Source of the DNA: Typhlomys cinereus
Lineage: Eukaryota; Chordata; Mammalia; Rodentia; Platacanthomyidae
Length of the DNA stretch: 64,000 nt
Direction: 5' to 3'
NCBI GenBank assembly: GCA_023101885.1
Contig: JALPQD010000247.1
Coordinates: 2,636,230 to 2,700,229 of the forward strand
The notes beneath the pieces are model-generated. The model was given only the letters and a program-made list of their open reading frames with translations. It searched no databases and was not told the DNA's origin. Shown here piece by piece: positions 35,600 to 46,805 of the stretch. The translations under genes and the position numbers were made by a program. Each line of letters begins with the position of its first letter. The stretch's first letter is position 1.

Positions 35600-36515
35600 T
35601 GAGCTACAGGATCATTTATCCAACCTCTTTAGCTTCAGTAATTCCTGTAGTGCTCATAGAATTAGTAACCACCACAAAAATGACTTTTTCTCTTTTTTCC
35701 AACTTAGCTTAAAGCAATTTTAAGTCATTATTATACTATTTCTTGGCCTTGTGCACTGGACATGATTAGTATTCTGATCAAGACTCCCAACAGCACAAAT
35801 TTTCTGGTCTTCAACATTCAATTTTTAAATCTGATTTCACAACAGTGACTCTTTTGACATGATTTCGGGAACAGAGGCTGCATTTGCATCCCATTCCCGG
35901 CAGGTCCCAAGGGCTTAGCTGGCTGCCCCCTCACTCTGACTGCACATGTGATTTGGTGGTGATGGACATGTGGAAGACTCAATCAGACCAAGCAAGGTGC
36001 CTAGGCTGGGGTAGAGCAGAAACAGGTTTGTAACTGCCTTGCTTGGCTTCCTATGTTACTGGAGCTGAATAGCTAGCTCTTCATGAGATCTTTCACCAGT
36101 TAAATAGGAGCCAAATATGAAGAACTCCTCAGGTGATCTCACTATTAAATCACTGGGAAAACAGAACATGGGACGTGCACACCCTGCAGAGACCGGTGGT
36201 CTCCTGTCACAACACCACTATGCTTCTACCTTGCAGAAGGTACTCTGCAACCTAGTCTAAAACAATTTTTTCTTTTAGCTCACTCGAGTCTTGAAATAAT
36301 GAGACCAACAAGTAGTAACCCTGCTCTGTAAATAGCGTCTTCTCTTGTAAAACCCCCTCCTTTAAGCAGGAGGGCCCTTACACACTCTCCTTGAGAACTA
36401 GAAAAAGAGTGAATCCACATTAAAGGGGACAGGGGAGAGGGAGGGAAACTGGCTGCAAGAGAGAATGGATTGGGCGGGATGGGACCAGGCAGTGGGTAAA
36501 AAAAACAAACATAAT
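35600..36515. other. No recognisable feature
   Basis: Intronic sequence without repeat landmarks I can support. Confidence 0.4.
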
Positions 36516-36518
36516 TGT

Positions 36519-36521
<3 letters not shown>

Positions 36522-36597
<76 letters not shown>
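36522..36597. repeat. (CA)n(GA)n compound microsatellite
   Basis: About 34 bases of CA followed directly by about 42 bases of GA; a purine/pyrimidine junction that is likely polymorphic. Confidence 0.95.
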
Positions 36598-36600
<3 letters not shown>

Positions 36601-36839
36601 AGGTCTCTATGGTTTGGATGCATTTCTCAGAGCTTTTTTTGTTATTTCCAGACTGGAAAGCTCTGAATGGTTGTTTGGTTTTTGTTTTGGCTTCAATCCC
36701 AAGCAACTCGAATAGTATCACTGTATATTCAGCCAACTACTTGTTCTGTCTTTATCTGGTATTGTTGTACATTCCTTGAGTGAAATAATCAAAATGACAT
36801 TCCCTTTATCCTTCATGTTTCATCATCAGGTTGGGTTTT

Positions 36840-37032
36840 GCAGCAGTGAATCATGACTGCAGTGATGGCAGTACGCAGACAAAGCACGCTGACATCACAG
36901 GGATGATAACGATGTGCAATGGTCACTGAAGGCATACTGATGTGATGACATACAAAAGATGCTGATTTCACACTAATGATGATATACAATGGTCACTGAT
37001 GGTCACTGAGATCACACTGATGATGACAATGA
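36840..37032. repeat. Degenerate TGATGATG/GTCACTGA minisatellite, left part
   Basis: Units of about 28-35 bases built from 'GCTGACATCACA' / GGATGATAACGATG / CAATGGTCACTGA. Each unit has a 'TCACACTGATGATGA'-like core. It continues after the L1 nest at 38487-38760. Confidence 0.75.
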
Positions 37033-37336
37033 GTAGGGACTGACCCTCCCCCCACCGCGGTCTCCTACTCTTACTCCATCTACCTTTGAATCTACTATTA
37101 TAAGACGACTCTATTTTAACAGCATTTTATCTCTGGCCAGGGATTGATATCCAAAATCCATCAGGATGGAGCCAAGGGTGGTTCAGGAGCAGCAATACTG
37201 AAAAAAAATCAACAAACCATAATTCGGAAAATCAGAGACTCTACATCCACCACCTGGAACCAGGCCAGCCTAATCTCTCCCCATCCTGAAGCTCAGGGAA
37301 ATTTGCGGAAGGGGGGAGGGATAACAAGACTCTAGT
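37033..37336 (+). mobile_element. Older LINE-1 3' UTR, left part
   Basis: Aligns to about 33525-33790 of the full-length L1 (CTCCATCTACCTTTGAATC, CTCTGGCCAGGGATTGATATCC, CAACAAACCATAATTCGG, GAAGCTCAGGGAAATTTGC), with more differences than the next segment. It appears to resume at about 38021. Confidence 0.8.
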
Positions 37337-38020
37337 TTATCAGCTTTTTATCTCTGGCCAGGGGGTGACATCCAATACCCATCAGGATGGGGCCAAGGGC
37401 ATTGCAGGAGCAGCAAAACTGAAAAAAAAAAAAAATCAACAAACCATAATCCAGAACATCAGAGACTCTATATCAACCACCTGGAATTAGGCCAGCCTAA
37501 TCTCTCCCCATCCTGAAGCTCAGGGAAATTTGCGGAAGAGGAGGCAGTAAGATTGTAAGAGCACAAGGATGGGAGAAGCAATGATATGCAAGATACTCCA
37601 CACAAGTTAGGGCCGAAGCAATCATAATTGGACATTGCATGCTCTGCGCAATGTCCCACACACTATTGACCCCATAAAGTCTAGCATCTGCTAAAGGCAC
37701 CAAGATCCTTGGAGGCAAGGAATTGACAGCCATAGTAGTGCTCCTATGCTTAAGGGGAACACAGGAAAGGGTTCAGGGAAAAGCCACTGGGTCCTTGTAC
37801 GTCGTCAGAGAGGAGGGCACAGAGGAGAGTCTGGCGTGCACATTAAAGGATTCTCCGGGGATTGGGGGGGGAGGCACTAGGGGATGGGGTGGGAAGGGTA
37901 AGAGGAGGGGGAGCAGGGGGGTAGGGGCGAGGAAGAGGAAGGAAGGGACCGGTGTACCTATTAAGTTTGTATGAGCGGAAATAATAATAAAAAATGTTAT
38001 TATAAAAAAGATTATAAAAG
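37337..38020 (+). mobile_element. Younger LINE-1 3' UTR inserted in an older one
   Basis: Starts again at CTCTGGCCAGGGGGTGACATCC and runs through the entire 3' UTR to the G-rich tract (37866-37950), GGGACCGGTGTACCTATTAA, GTTTGTATGAGCGGAAATAA and an A/T-rich tail. It is closer to the full-length L1 at 27570-34234 than its flanking L1 sequence is. Confidence 0.82.
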
Positions 38021-38486
38021 CCTAAAAATGGGGAGGAGCAATGATTTGCAAGATACTCCACACAAGTTAAGGCCGAAGTAATCATAATAGGACTTTGCAT
38101 GACCTGCGCAATTACCAACATATCATTGAACCCCCAAAATCTAGCATGGATCACAATCACTACGATCCTTAGAGGGAAGGGATTAATAGCCACAATAGTG
38201 TTCCTGTACTAAAGGGGAACACAAAAAAAGAGCTCTAGGCAATGCCACTGAGTCCTTACACCTCATCAGAGAGGAGGACCCAGAGGGAAGTTTGACATGC
38301 ACACTAAAGGATGCTTCAGGAATTGGGGGTGGGAGTACTGGGAGAAAGGGAGGGAGGGGGGAAGGAAAGGGAAAAGGGGGAAAGGAGCAAGGGGATCCAG
38401 GGAGGGGTGGAGGGAGGGAAGAGAATGGAACCAGGCCAGCCTAATCTCTCCCCATCCTTTGTATGAGTGGAAGAAATAAATAAGGA
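38021..38486 (+). mobile_element. Older LINE-1 3' UTR, right part
   Basis: 'GGGGAGGAGCAATGATTTGC', AAGATACTCCACACAAGTTAAGG, CACTGAGTCCTTACACC, GACATGCACACTAAAGGATG, a G-rich tract (38320-38425) and TTTGTATGAGTGGAAGAAAT. Odd: GGAACCAGGCCAGCCTAATC plus TCTCCCCATCC (38426-38457) from the middle of the 3' UTR replaces the normal ACCGGTGTACC segment. Confidence 0.8.
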
Positions 38487-38760
38487 AAAGGATGCTGACA
38501 TCATATTGATAATGATGATAAGCAATGGACGTTGAAATCATGCTTCTGCTGATACACAAAGTGTGCTGATGTCACACCGATGATGACCATGATGACATGG
38601 AGAAGTCACTGAGGTCATACTGATGATGATGGAGATGATGAATAAAGGATGCTGTTCATACTGATCGTACTGATATGCAGTGGTCACTGAGTTCATCCTG
38701 ATGATGATACATAAAGGACACTGACATCACTCTGCTGATAAACAGCTCTATTTTGTCTTA
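38487..38760. repeat. Degenerate minisatellite, right part
   Basis: The same unit type as 36840-37032: GATGCTGACATCATATTGAT, GTGCTGATGTCACACCGATG, GTCACTGAGGTCATACTGATG, GTCACTGAGTTCATCCTGATGATGATAC, GACACTGACATCACTCTGCTG. The array was one block before the L1 sequences split it. Confidence 0.75.
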
Positions 38761-38761
38761 T

Positions 38762-39398
38762 TTACACGTGAGATTGAGTTCATTTGACTCATGCATGTTA
38801 AGAGTGAGGCTGTGCCTTCCTTTGTTCCTCACCCTATCAAAGTCCTTGCCGGGGTTTCATTTAAGAAACCCCACCAGATTTTACCAAGCAGTACACTTAC
38901 CAGGGCTTCAACATGTGCTTTCTTCTGATTGCACTTCCAGTCTCCTTCATAGCAATGCTATCTTTTTTCCCCAGCACAGATAAGTAAGCAAGGAAGAAAC
39001 AGTCAACTTTCGGACAGATTACAAATGAATTTTTATCTTCAAGGCGTGAGGTTGAAAACTTGTGACTATCCAAAAAGCACAATATGGCAAGGAACAATGA
39101 GCCCATGCAGAGTTTTGATAGACTTCAGAGATCTGAGCCTACACACTGAAAGCCAGGGAAGAAAACGAGTGAGCATATTAAATCTCTCACCTTGGAAAAA
39201 TCCCATCAACAAGGACCATGATATAAATTAAGATCTACAGACTCTGAGTACCAAAACACAGTCAAATGTTGTTTAAATATATAACTGTGTATGTCATTCA
39301 CACATAGGGAATATGTACTTTTTTCTCTTTCCAAAGACAACCTGAATTTCAGGGAACATTTGACATAAGCTAAAATCATGGCTTCTTGTGAGAATGTT
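38762..39398. other. No recognisable feature
   Basis: Intronic unique sequence; no supported repeat or gene. Confidence 0.4.
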
Positions 39399-39399
39399 G

Positions 39400-39795
39400 C
39401 AGTTACTTCACATCATTGGCAATAGATTCATGATCAAATGGCTTAAAGGAACAATTTTAGCTTATGATTGTCTGGGTATAGTTTCTTGCCCAAATTGGCA
39501 GGAAAGCTCAGACCAAAACCAAGGGCTGAGGAACTTGTCACATCCAAACCACAGGAGTACTGAGAAGGACAGTCCTTACTTGTCAGACTAGCATGTCTGG
39601 CCAAGTATATAGAAGAGTGTCAACTTTTTTAAAGAGTCCCCTCCATTTTATCTATCTGGCCATAGGATGGTCTACCTACAATAGGCTGGGTCTTCCCTAT
39701 CATTTAGAAAGTTTGTTTGTTTGGGGCCTAACTCAGCTATTAATTATCTCTACAAGTGTGTTCAGTTCAAACCATCAATAATCAAGTTGATACCT
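39400..39795 (-). mobile_element. URR1-like non-autonomous hAT relic
   Basis: Reverse order of the copy at 56016-56460: 'ATTCATGATCAAATGGCTTA', CACAGGAGTACTGAGAAGGACAGTCC, TTGTCAGACTAGCATG, CCCTCCATTTTATCTATCTGGCC and AATCAAGTTGATACC at the end. Confidence 0.65.
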
Positions 39796-39841
39796 ATATC
39801 TATGACAAATGGAAAAAGCACAAGTTCCAGAAAAGATTCAA

Positions 39842-40038
39842 GGGTTGGAGAGATGGCTCAGGGGTTAAGGCTCTGTCTCAAAACAGAAGGGCCTAAGTTT
39901 GGATCCCAGGTCCCATGTAAAAATGCCAGGTGGTAATAGCAGGCTTCATTTCCAGCCCTGGGTGGGCGGATCCTGGAAAATCCCATAGCAAAGCAAGAAA
40001 GAGGTAGAAGCTATCCAGAACGATTCCCAAGACATACA

Positions 40039-40125
<87 letters not shown>

Positions 40126-40140
40126 AAATAAATAAAATAC
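39842..40140 (+). mobile_element. B2-superfamily SINE, copy 9
   Basis: GGGTTGGAGAGATGGCTCAG, GGGTTAAGGCTCTGTCTC, GGCCTAAGTTTGGATCCCAGG, CCAGCCCTGGGTGGGCGGATCC, AGAAGCTATCCAGAACGATTCC, (TC)n (40042-40087), (CA)n and AAAATAAATAAATAAA. Confidence 0.9.
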
Positions 40141-40639
40141 TAAAAAGTAAAAGCAGAAAATACTTAAATCCCTTCTCTATTATCTACTATGTGTCCAAAC
40201 CTCAAATTTTCTCACCAGCAATAGAAGTAGCTATTTTAAAGAAGTCAAACACATGCAAAGTGCACATTTAGAGTTCACATATTAAGCACTAAAAGATTTA
40301 TCTTCTCTTGATAAATCCCTTATTATATTGTTTCAAACATTGGAAATAATGGCTCATATATACAGGAGACAACTTTATCACAGAAGAAGCAGATTCACAG
40401 AACATTCAATGATATTGAGACTATAGACAAAATGCCTCTCTGTAACCTCATTCAGGTTATCCAACAGAAAGGTAAGAACACTGCACTCTGAAAAAGTGAT
40501 AAATGGGACAGATAAACAGTAAAGTAGGAAAGGAAGGTAGGATGAACTGGAGAAGGGTTCCCAACAAAGTGGCTTCTGTAGATTGAAAAAGAATGAATGA
40601 GCTAAATGTCCTCTGAGAAAGATGGAATTTCGGCAACAG

Positions 40640-40870
40640 TGGTATATATAAGTCAGGGAGGCCTGTGAGCAGCAGCCATGCAAGCAAGAGGTCAGGAGCA
40701 GAAGGGGACAGAGACTTGTCACTGGCCCAGCTCATGTAGGGCTTTGCAGGTCACCAAGAGGTCGTTATCGTTGCCATTCATTTGAATAGGAAGGGAAGTC
40801 ACTGGAGTGTCTTAGACAGGGTGACATCACATGACTGACACTTTATAAAATTGTTTGGACTACTATTTTC
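40640..40870 (+). repeat. Ancient mammalian interspersed repeat (family not assigned)
   Basis: 'CATGTAGGGCTTTGCAGGTC' ACC, then ATTCATTTGAATAGG, AAGTCACTGGAGTGTCTTAGACAGGGTGACATCAC matches the common mammalian repeat with 'agggccttgtaggcc..gggaagccattggagggtttt..gtgacatgatc'. 40140-40640 and 40870-41398 hold nothing else I recognise. Confidence 0.5.
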
Positions 40871-41398
40871 CAAAAGGAAGATGGGGCCCAGGGGACCGAT
40901 TAGAAGCTATTAAAATAGAACCCAAGGATGTCTTGAACCTCTAGAGAGATCACAGGGCAGGGGGCGGGAAGTGGACATGTTTGAAAACATATTTGGAAGT
41001 TGAGCCAGGGTGATTTGCCAATGGGTTACATGTGGAATGTGAGAGAAAGAGAGGGGATGTTGACTAGGTGGTAGAAAAGTAGGCTGTCATGAATAGAGTT
41101 GGAGACAGAAGGAACAGCACTGGGAGGAAGGCTTGGGGGTTGCTGTGTGCCAAGGATACCCGTGCAGAGCCTGAGTGACTTGCATATCTTTGTGCTTGGA
41201 GTTCAAAGCCACTGTAAAGGCAAGATGTTGGTGACTGGTAGACACATAAACACACAGAGATACACGTACATAGACACATGGAGGGATCTGTGTATGTACA
41301 AGAGAACATCTACAAGACACAAAAGTTGGGATGCAAAACATTATGCTTTAAGTCTGGATACAAAATATCCCAATTTGGAATGACCAAAGCTTAAAAGT

Positions 41399-41403
41399 AT
41401 ATC

Positions 41404-41467
<64 letters not shown>

Positions 41468-41469
41468 AA

Positions 41470-41541
<72 letters not shown>

Positions 41542-41600
41542 CGTCCGTCCGTCCGTCCGTCCGTCCGTCCATCCATCCATTCATCTATTGTCTATCAATG
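41399..41600. repeat. Graded tetranucleotide array TATC, TGTC, CGTC, CATC
   Basis: About 16 TATC units, an AAAT break at 41467-41470, about 10 more TATC, then about 7 TGTC (41510-41536), about 9 CGTC (41536-41569) and 3 CATC. Each block differs from the next by one substitution in the unit. The CGTC block carries a CpG every four bases. Confidence 0.97.
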
Positions 41601-41604
41601 CATA

Positions 41605-43040
41605 TATATGTATTCGTGTGTATAAATAATCAGAGGCATATGCAGAAAAAATGGTAAGAACTGAGAATAGTGAGGATTTTTTGTCATAACATTCAAAATT
41701 TATGTAAGAATGTGTATTAATTTATAATTTTTTTACAAAGGTCAGTTAAAGCAAACTACCAGAGCCCTTCGCTTCCAGCACAAGTCTCCTTCTCTCCTTT
41801 GAACTGCAGTTCAGACTCTAGCCAAGCATCAATTTACCCCTCTTCTATTTCATCTTCAGCTTTCCGAGGGTTTGCTGCCACACAGACTTCATCCTGAACA
41901 GGAGAGCTCACATTTTACTTCCCAGAATCAATTCCACGAAACAAGAAGAACCAGTGACCTAAACCAAAGTCAGTACTTACTTCAGAGTCTGCAGAGAGAA
42001 TTTAAATTCTTTAGGCAGTTGCCAATTTAATTCTCAAGTTTTATTATATTTTTAGGTCATGACATTTTGAACAATAGGTCCTTTAAAATTAAACATTCCT
42101 TTGCCTGTCTAATTCCTGACCCTAATGTGGACTGAATTGCAGACTCCTGGAGCTGAAGCAGTATAGAAAAGCTATTATAAATTAACTTAAAAATCAGTTT
42201 TACAAGTGTGGTTATGCCACAGGCATTAGGAAAAAACAATCTCTTCTGGATGCAGAGGTAACTCTCCACCTTCCTGGGTGTCTTCGTAGAATTCTTTCAG
42301 GAGTTTTCCATTGAGACATTACAACTCAAAGGAACTCTATCCAATCTTTTTCATGCTGTCTCCTGTTCCCATTTAAACACATTTTCTCCAAATCACTTGT
42401 GTTAAGTAATGGAATTAAGCAACCGTCTGTCAACCCAAGTCTTTTATTTTTCTCCTAGTTTGTCCTCAGGTGGAAACACCATGTAAGCAAAGCAAATCAC
42501 TGTAGACAATTTTTCTGCCGTCCCAAACAGCTGGACTGGAGGGGAGCTGTCATTTCCTCTTTAGCAGGTCCTGCCGGAGAGAGTTGCTGCTCTGCTTCCT
42601 GCCCAGCCCAGCCCACTGTGCTCCATCTCTTTCCTACCTCCACCACATGCCAGGCCAGTAGCTATCACCCTTCTAGCCTTCTGTAGCATTCCCGGGGTTA
42701 CTGAACCCACACCCCAAATCTAAGGTACGGCTGCAGGTAGAAGTGGCACTACTTTTAGTGATAGTCTTGATCTACTTCCTCCTCCACAAAGCACAGAGGG
42801 AGACTGAAGAATATCTGAAAGCTGTTCTAGTTGGAGGCGCATAGTGCCTCCCCCGCCCCATGGTTAAACTATAAAGGAAATGAAACCCCTACCACATACC
42901 CAAACCTAAACCTAGAATCCAGTGACCCACGGTTTGAGCTACACAAATTCTCCCTCTTTTCTCTCTCCCTCCCCCCCTTCAATCTTTCTGCCTCTGCCTC
43001 CAGGGATCTCTTCTGATGTACAGATAATACAGAACAATAA
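41605..43040. other. Repeat-free intronic sequence
   Basis: No repeat or gene is recognised. 42440-42700 is moderately GC-rich with no low complexity; a regulatory role is possible but untested. Confidence 0.35.
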
Positions 43041-43043
43041 CTG

Positions 43044-43345
43044 GAGGCTGGGGAGATGGCTTAGTTGCAAAGTACTTGCTGCACAAGCACAAGGACCTAA
43101 GTTCCAATTCTGAGCACCTATATAAAAGTCAGGTGCTGTGCAAATATCTCTAACTCCCAAGTTTGGCAAGGCAGAGGCAAGTGGATTTTGGGGTTCACTG
43201 GCCAACTAGTTTAGCTGAAGCAGTGAGTTTCAGCTTCAATGAAAGACCCCTTCACAAAAATAGGATAATGAAGAAAATGAGGGAGACAATGTTAACTTCT
43301 GCCTCCACAAGTGTGCACACATATATAGTGCACACACACACAATA
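43044..43345 (+). mobile_element. RSINE1/B4-type SINE
   Basis: GGCTGGGGAGATGGCTTAGT, AAAGTACTTGCTGCACAAGC, AGGACCTAAGTTCC, ATAAAAGTCAGGTGCTGTG, GGCAGAGGCAAGTGGATTTTGGGGTTCACTGGCC, TTAGCTGAAGCAGTGAGTTTCAGCTTCAATGAAAGACCCC and CTTCTGCCTCCACAAGTGTGC follow the rodent B4A/RSINE1 layout closely. A CA-rich tail follows. Confidence 0.85.
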
Positions 43346-43519
43346 CACATGTCAACATGTACATCCACACACATATATACATGTACATGGATAAGATATA
43401 GGTAGTGGATATTTTCCATGAATATAATCTGTTGTGATAAAACATAAAGTACTGGTGCAGGTATAGGAGGTGGGGACTCAATTGTGGGCAGTAAGCATTT
43501 TTCTACATTTATGTCTTAT

Positions 43520-43576
43520 TGTTTTTAACTATATCATTTATTTATATATATACATAGTGTGTGTGTAAGCACCCTC

Positions 43577-43638
<62 letters not shown>

Positions 43639-43858
43639 ACGTGTCCCTGTAGAAGCTCAAGGATGTCTTTGGGAATCATCCTGGATTACTTCTACCTCCA
43701 TTTTTCTTCACTCTTGGATTTGTCAGGCTCCATCAGGATTAGAAGTGAAGAACACCACATTTCTATCTAGCGTTTTTACAATGGGACCTGGGATCTGAAC
43801 TCAGAACCTTCTTCTTTTGAGGCAGAGTCTTAAACCCTGAGCCATCTCTCCATCCCTC
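43520..43858 (-). mobile_element. B2-superfamily SINE, copy 10
   Basis: AT-rich start, (TG)n (43583-43630), reverse body (AAGGATGTCTTTGGGAATCATCCTGGATTACTTCTACC), GGGACCTGGGATCTGAACTCAG and GAGCCATCTCTCCATCCCTC. ACATTTATGTCTTAT (43505-43519) and ACATTTATGTTTTAT (43859-43873) form a 15-base target duplication with one difference. Confidence 0.9.
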
Positions 43859-43864
43859 ACATTT

Positions 43865-45645
43865 ATGTTTTATACAAGAATATGCATCTATGTTTATTGC
43901 AGTTTAGTCACAATAGCAAGAAAATGGAATCAGTCAACATGCCCATCAACAGAGGAATGGGTAATGAAAATGTGGTACATATACACAATGCAGTACTATT
44001 CAGTCATTGGGAAGGATGAGATTAAGGAATTTACTGGTAAATTGATGGAACTAGAAATAATACTATTAAGTGAGGTATCTCAGTCATAGAAAGAAGAACA
44101 CTACACCACATGTTCTTTATTAAATACAGACACTAGGATTATACTCCTGACCGAATTATTTGGCCTGGAATTTCTGCAACAATCAAAAAACTTAAAGGGA
44201 CCAAAGAGCAGAAGGAAGGGGAGTGAAGGGAAGGGTAAAGACTTGGAAGGAGGAGATACAGGCAGCCAAGTGGGAGAGGGAATAGTGGAGAAAGACTACT
44301 TCAAGGAAATAAGAGGTTGGGGTGTCAGAGGGACTGAGTTAATAATAGAATGAGAATATGGAATGAAACCAGATAGGAACTTCCTATAAGATAAATAGTT
44401 AAAAAACTTAGCTTAAAAATATACAAGAATAATGGACAGTCCCTGGACAAAGGGGCATAGAGAGAGGAAGACAGAACAAAACAAATAATATCTTGGGTTG
44501 TTCCAACTAGAATCCAGAGACAATTAAGCAATACTAAGAAGTAGCAGGCATATGATACTTCCTGATATGTTGGTGGAGAGGGGAAGTCTCAAAGATCTTC
44601 ATAACAATATATGCTTTTGCCATTGCTCTTAGCTACTCTCCAGAAATGGACAAGACCCTATTATTGAAGATGCACATAGAAATGGACAAAAATCATCAGC
44701 TAGAACTGATCTGGAAGCTTCCTTCTTGCTGGAGAGCTTACAAAGTACCAATGGAAGCTATGGGGGAGACAATCAATCAAAAGTCTCAACATTCTGTGAG
44801 GTCTGAAAATTATAACAACAATCACCATGGCAAGAGGTGACCATTTGTGTAATAGTGGCATGAATATGAGGCAACCAATAGCTTTCTGATCAGATTTAAG
44901 GCCCACTTGTTAGCAGTGTACATGTTCCTGTAAATTGGAATAAGAACCTATGATAGGGGAGGACATGGATTCCAAGGGAAAAGCAGGCTACAAAAGCTTG
45001 GCTGTGAAGACACCCCATCAAATTGCCTTTTAAACCCCTACTATTATACCCATAGATTGAAGAAGCATTCAGCATTCAACCTGAAGACATCATCTGCAAT
45101 ACAAGGTGTTTATTATAGAAAAACATAGCTGACCAAATTGTAGAAAATAAATAGCTGTAGAAAATAAACTGCTTGGCCCTAAAGGCCATCTAGGTTACAT
45201 CCACCCCCACCCCAAGGCTCAGGGAACATTGTGGAAGAGGGAGCAGTAAGATTATAAGAGCTTGAAGTGGGACAATGATGGGTCAGACACTATCTCCTGT
45301 ACGTGATGAGAACTGCATGGGAGCTGTCCTGTCAACAACTCACCAGGAAAAAGGAAAAACCTCAAGAAGCTCCACATCTTCCTAAGAGACTCATGAGAAG
45401 TGATAGAGAAGAAAAGGAAGGTGCTGTCCTCTCTGTGATATCCTCTGATCTATGACACTTGCTGAAGCAAGAATAATGTCAAGCATATGACATCAAAGAT
45501 AAATTAGATGAAGCACAGTGGACCATACAAGTAAAAGGGCTTCAAAATATGAGGGAGTGCAACAGAAGAGATGAAGTCCTGTCAGGGGAAAAGAAGGAGA
45601 GATGGGAATGGGGACTAAGGGAAGAGAAAAAAGAAAAATAAAATT
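43865..45645 (+). mobile_element. LINE-1 ORF2 end and long 3' UTR (older lineage)
   Basis: GTTTATTGCAGTTTAGTCAC, AATGGAATCAGTCAACATGCCCATCAACAGAGGAATGGG, ATGTGGTACATATACACAATGCAGTACTATTCAG, 'GATGGAACTAGAAATAATAC' and 'AGTGAGGTATCTCAGTCATA' are the ORF2 C-terminal region. A 3' UTR of about 1.4 kb ends in AAAAAAGAAAAATAAAATTA. Its 3' UTR differs from that of the 27570-34234 element, so it is another L1 lineage. Confidence 0.8.
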
Positions 45646-45915
45646 ATTTTTTTCTTTTTTTAATGTTTTTATTTATTTATTTATTTCTTCTACTCATACA
45701 AAGTTGATAAGTACCCCATTCCCTTCCTTCCCTCCACTCCTCCCTGGATCCCCTTGCTCCCTTCCCCCTTTTCCCTTTCTTTCCCCCCCTCCCTCCTTTT
45801 CTACCAGTGCTCCCTCCCCCCCAATTCCTGGAGCATCTTTTAGTGTGCATGTCAAACTTCCCTGTGGGTCCTCCTTTCTGGTGAAGTGTTAGGACTCAGT
45901 GGCATTGCAGAGAAA
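45646..45915 (-). mobile_element. LINE-1 3' end, tail to tail with the L1 on its left
   Basis: Poly-T/ATTT-rich start, CTACTCATACAAAGTTGATAAG, the C-rich tract, GAGCATCTTTTAGTGTGCATGTC, GGGTCCTCCTTTCTGG and GACTCAGTGGCATTGC: the reverse complement of the older 3' UTR at 38240-38480. Confidence 0.85.
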
Positions 45916-45919
45916 AAAA

Positions 45920-46790
45920 GAGAAGAGAAGTCACAGACTGGGGCAAATGTGTGTAAGAGATGTGTCTCATACACCACCTGCTGGGAGATATTGATTATGG
46001 GAAAAGCTGTACATATGTTGAGGCATATACAAGCATATACAAGCATTATATCTTCCACTCAGTTTGGCAGTGAGCCTAAAGCTGCAACAAAAATAGCTAA
46101 AGTTTAGATAATATCAACACCCAACATTCAGTCCTCACACAGGCACTGGCCTCAGGAATGCAATCATCAGCTTCATTTGTTAAAGTTTTATTAAATATCA
46201 GACCATACTGAAAAAAGCAAACACACTTACTTGTAGTTACTTAAAATAAGGGTGTCAGCAGACCCTTATTTCAAACAGTTTAAGAAAACTACCAGAGTCC
46301 TTGATTTCCCGCACCAACCTCTGTCCTATGCTCTGAACGTCAATGAACAAAAGAGTATTCTCCATGTGGCATCATCGTGGACAAATGAGACCCCTCCTGG
46401 CCTGAAAGCCCACAGCTATGGAAAGCTATCCCTCAGCCCAGGAAGGCTTCGGATCTGCCAGGAAGAATGGGGACTGAGCAAGGCGAAAAACTCAGGCAAG
46501 AGGGAGGGTCTGGCTGTGTGGGAAAGGAAAGCGGAGACAGGCTGTGGGCACAGGATGAGAAGGGCACAAGTATGGGCTGAATGGGAATATGGCTTAGAGT
46601 CTTTCATTTCAAGAGACTCTCCAGCCTATTTCCTTGCTAAGATTTTCCATCACTATAAAGAACCTAGAACTAGCAACTCAGATCTCCCTCACAGCCTTCA
46701 CACAGGACTGAAGAGAAGCAATATATTGGAGCTAGGAAGCAACGCTGATTCATATCAAATGAGACTGAGGAGATAGCTCCAGAAGAGTAC
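45920..46790. other. Non-repeat sequence with a 174-codon open frame, not called as a gene
   Basis: The frame at 46252-46776 (plus) is the longest non-L1 open frame apart from one at 13065-13613. It has no recognisable domain, no splice context and lies antisense in a SPOCK1 intron. 46284-46313 resembles 41752-41781 (AAACTACCAGAG.CCTT), so part of it may be an old repeat. Confidence 0.35.
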
Positions 46791-46805
46791 ACATAATTTA
46801 GTCTT

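Noticed and set aside
36840..38760. CRISPR-like regularly spaced repeats
   Set aside because: The repeat units are degenerate and directly adjacent, without unique spacers; the genome is a rodent's.
41752..46313. 30-base similarity between 41752-41781 and 46284-46313 as a segmental duplication
   Set aside because: The match stops after about 30 bases with several mismatches; more likely a shared old repeat scrap or chance.
46252..46776. 174-codon open frame on the plus strand
   Set aside because: No recognisable domain, no splice or promoter context, antisense in a SPOCK1 intron; its first part resembles sequence near 41752. Long frames of this size occur by chance in 64 kb.
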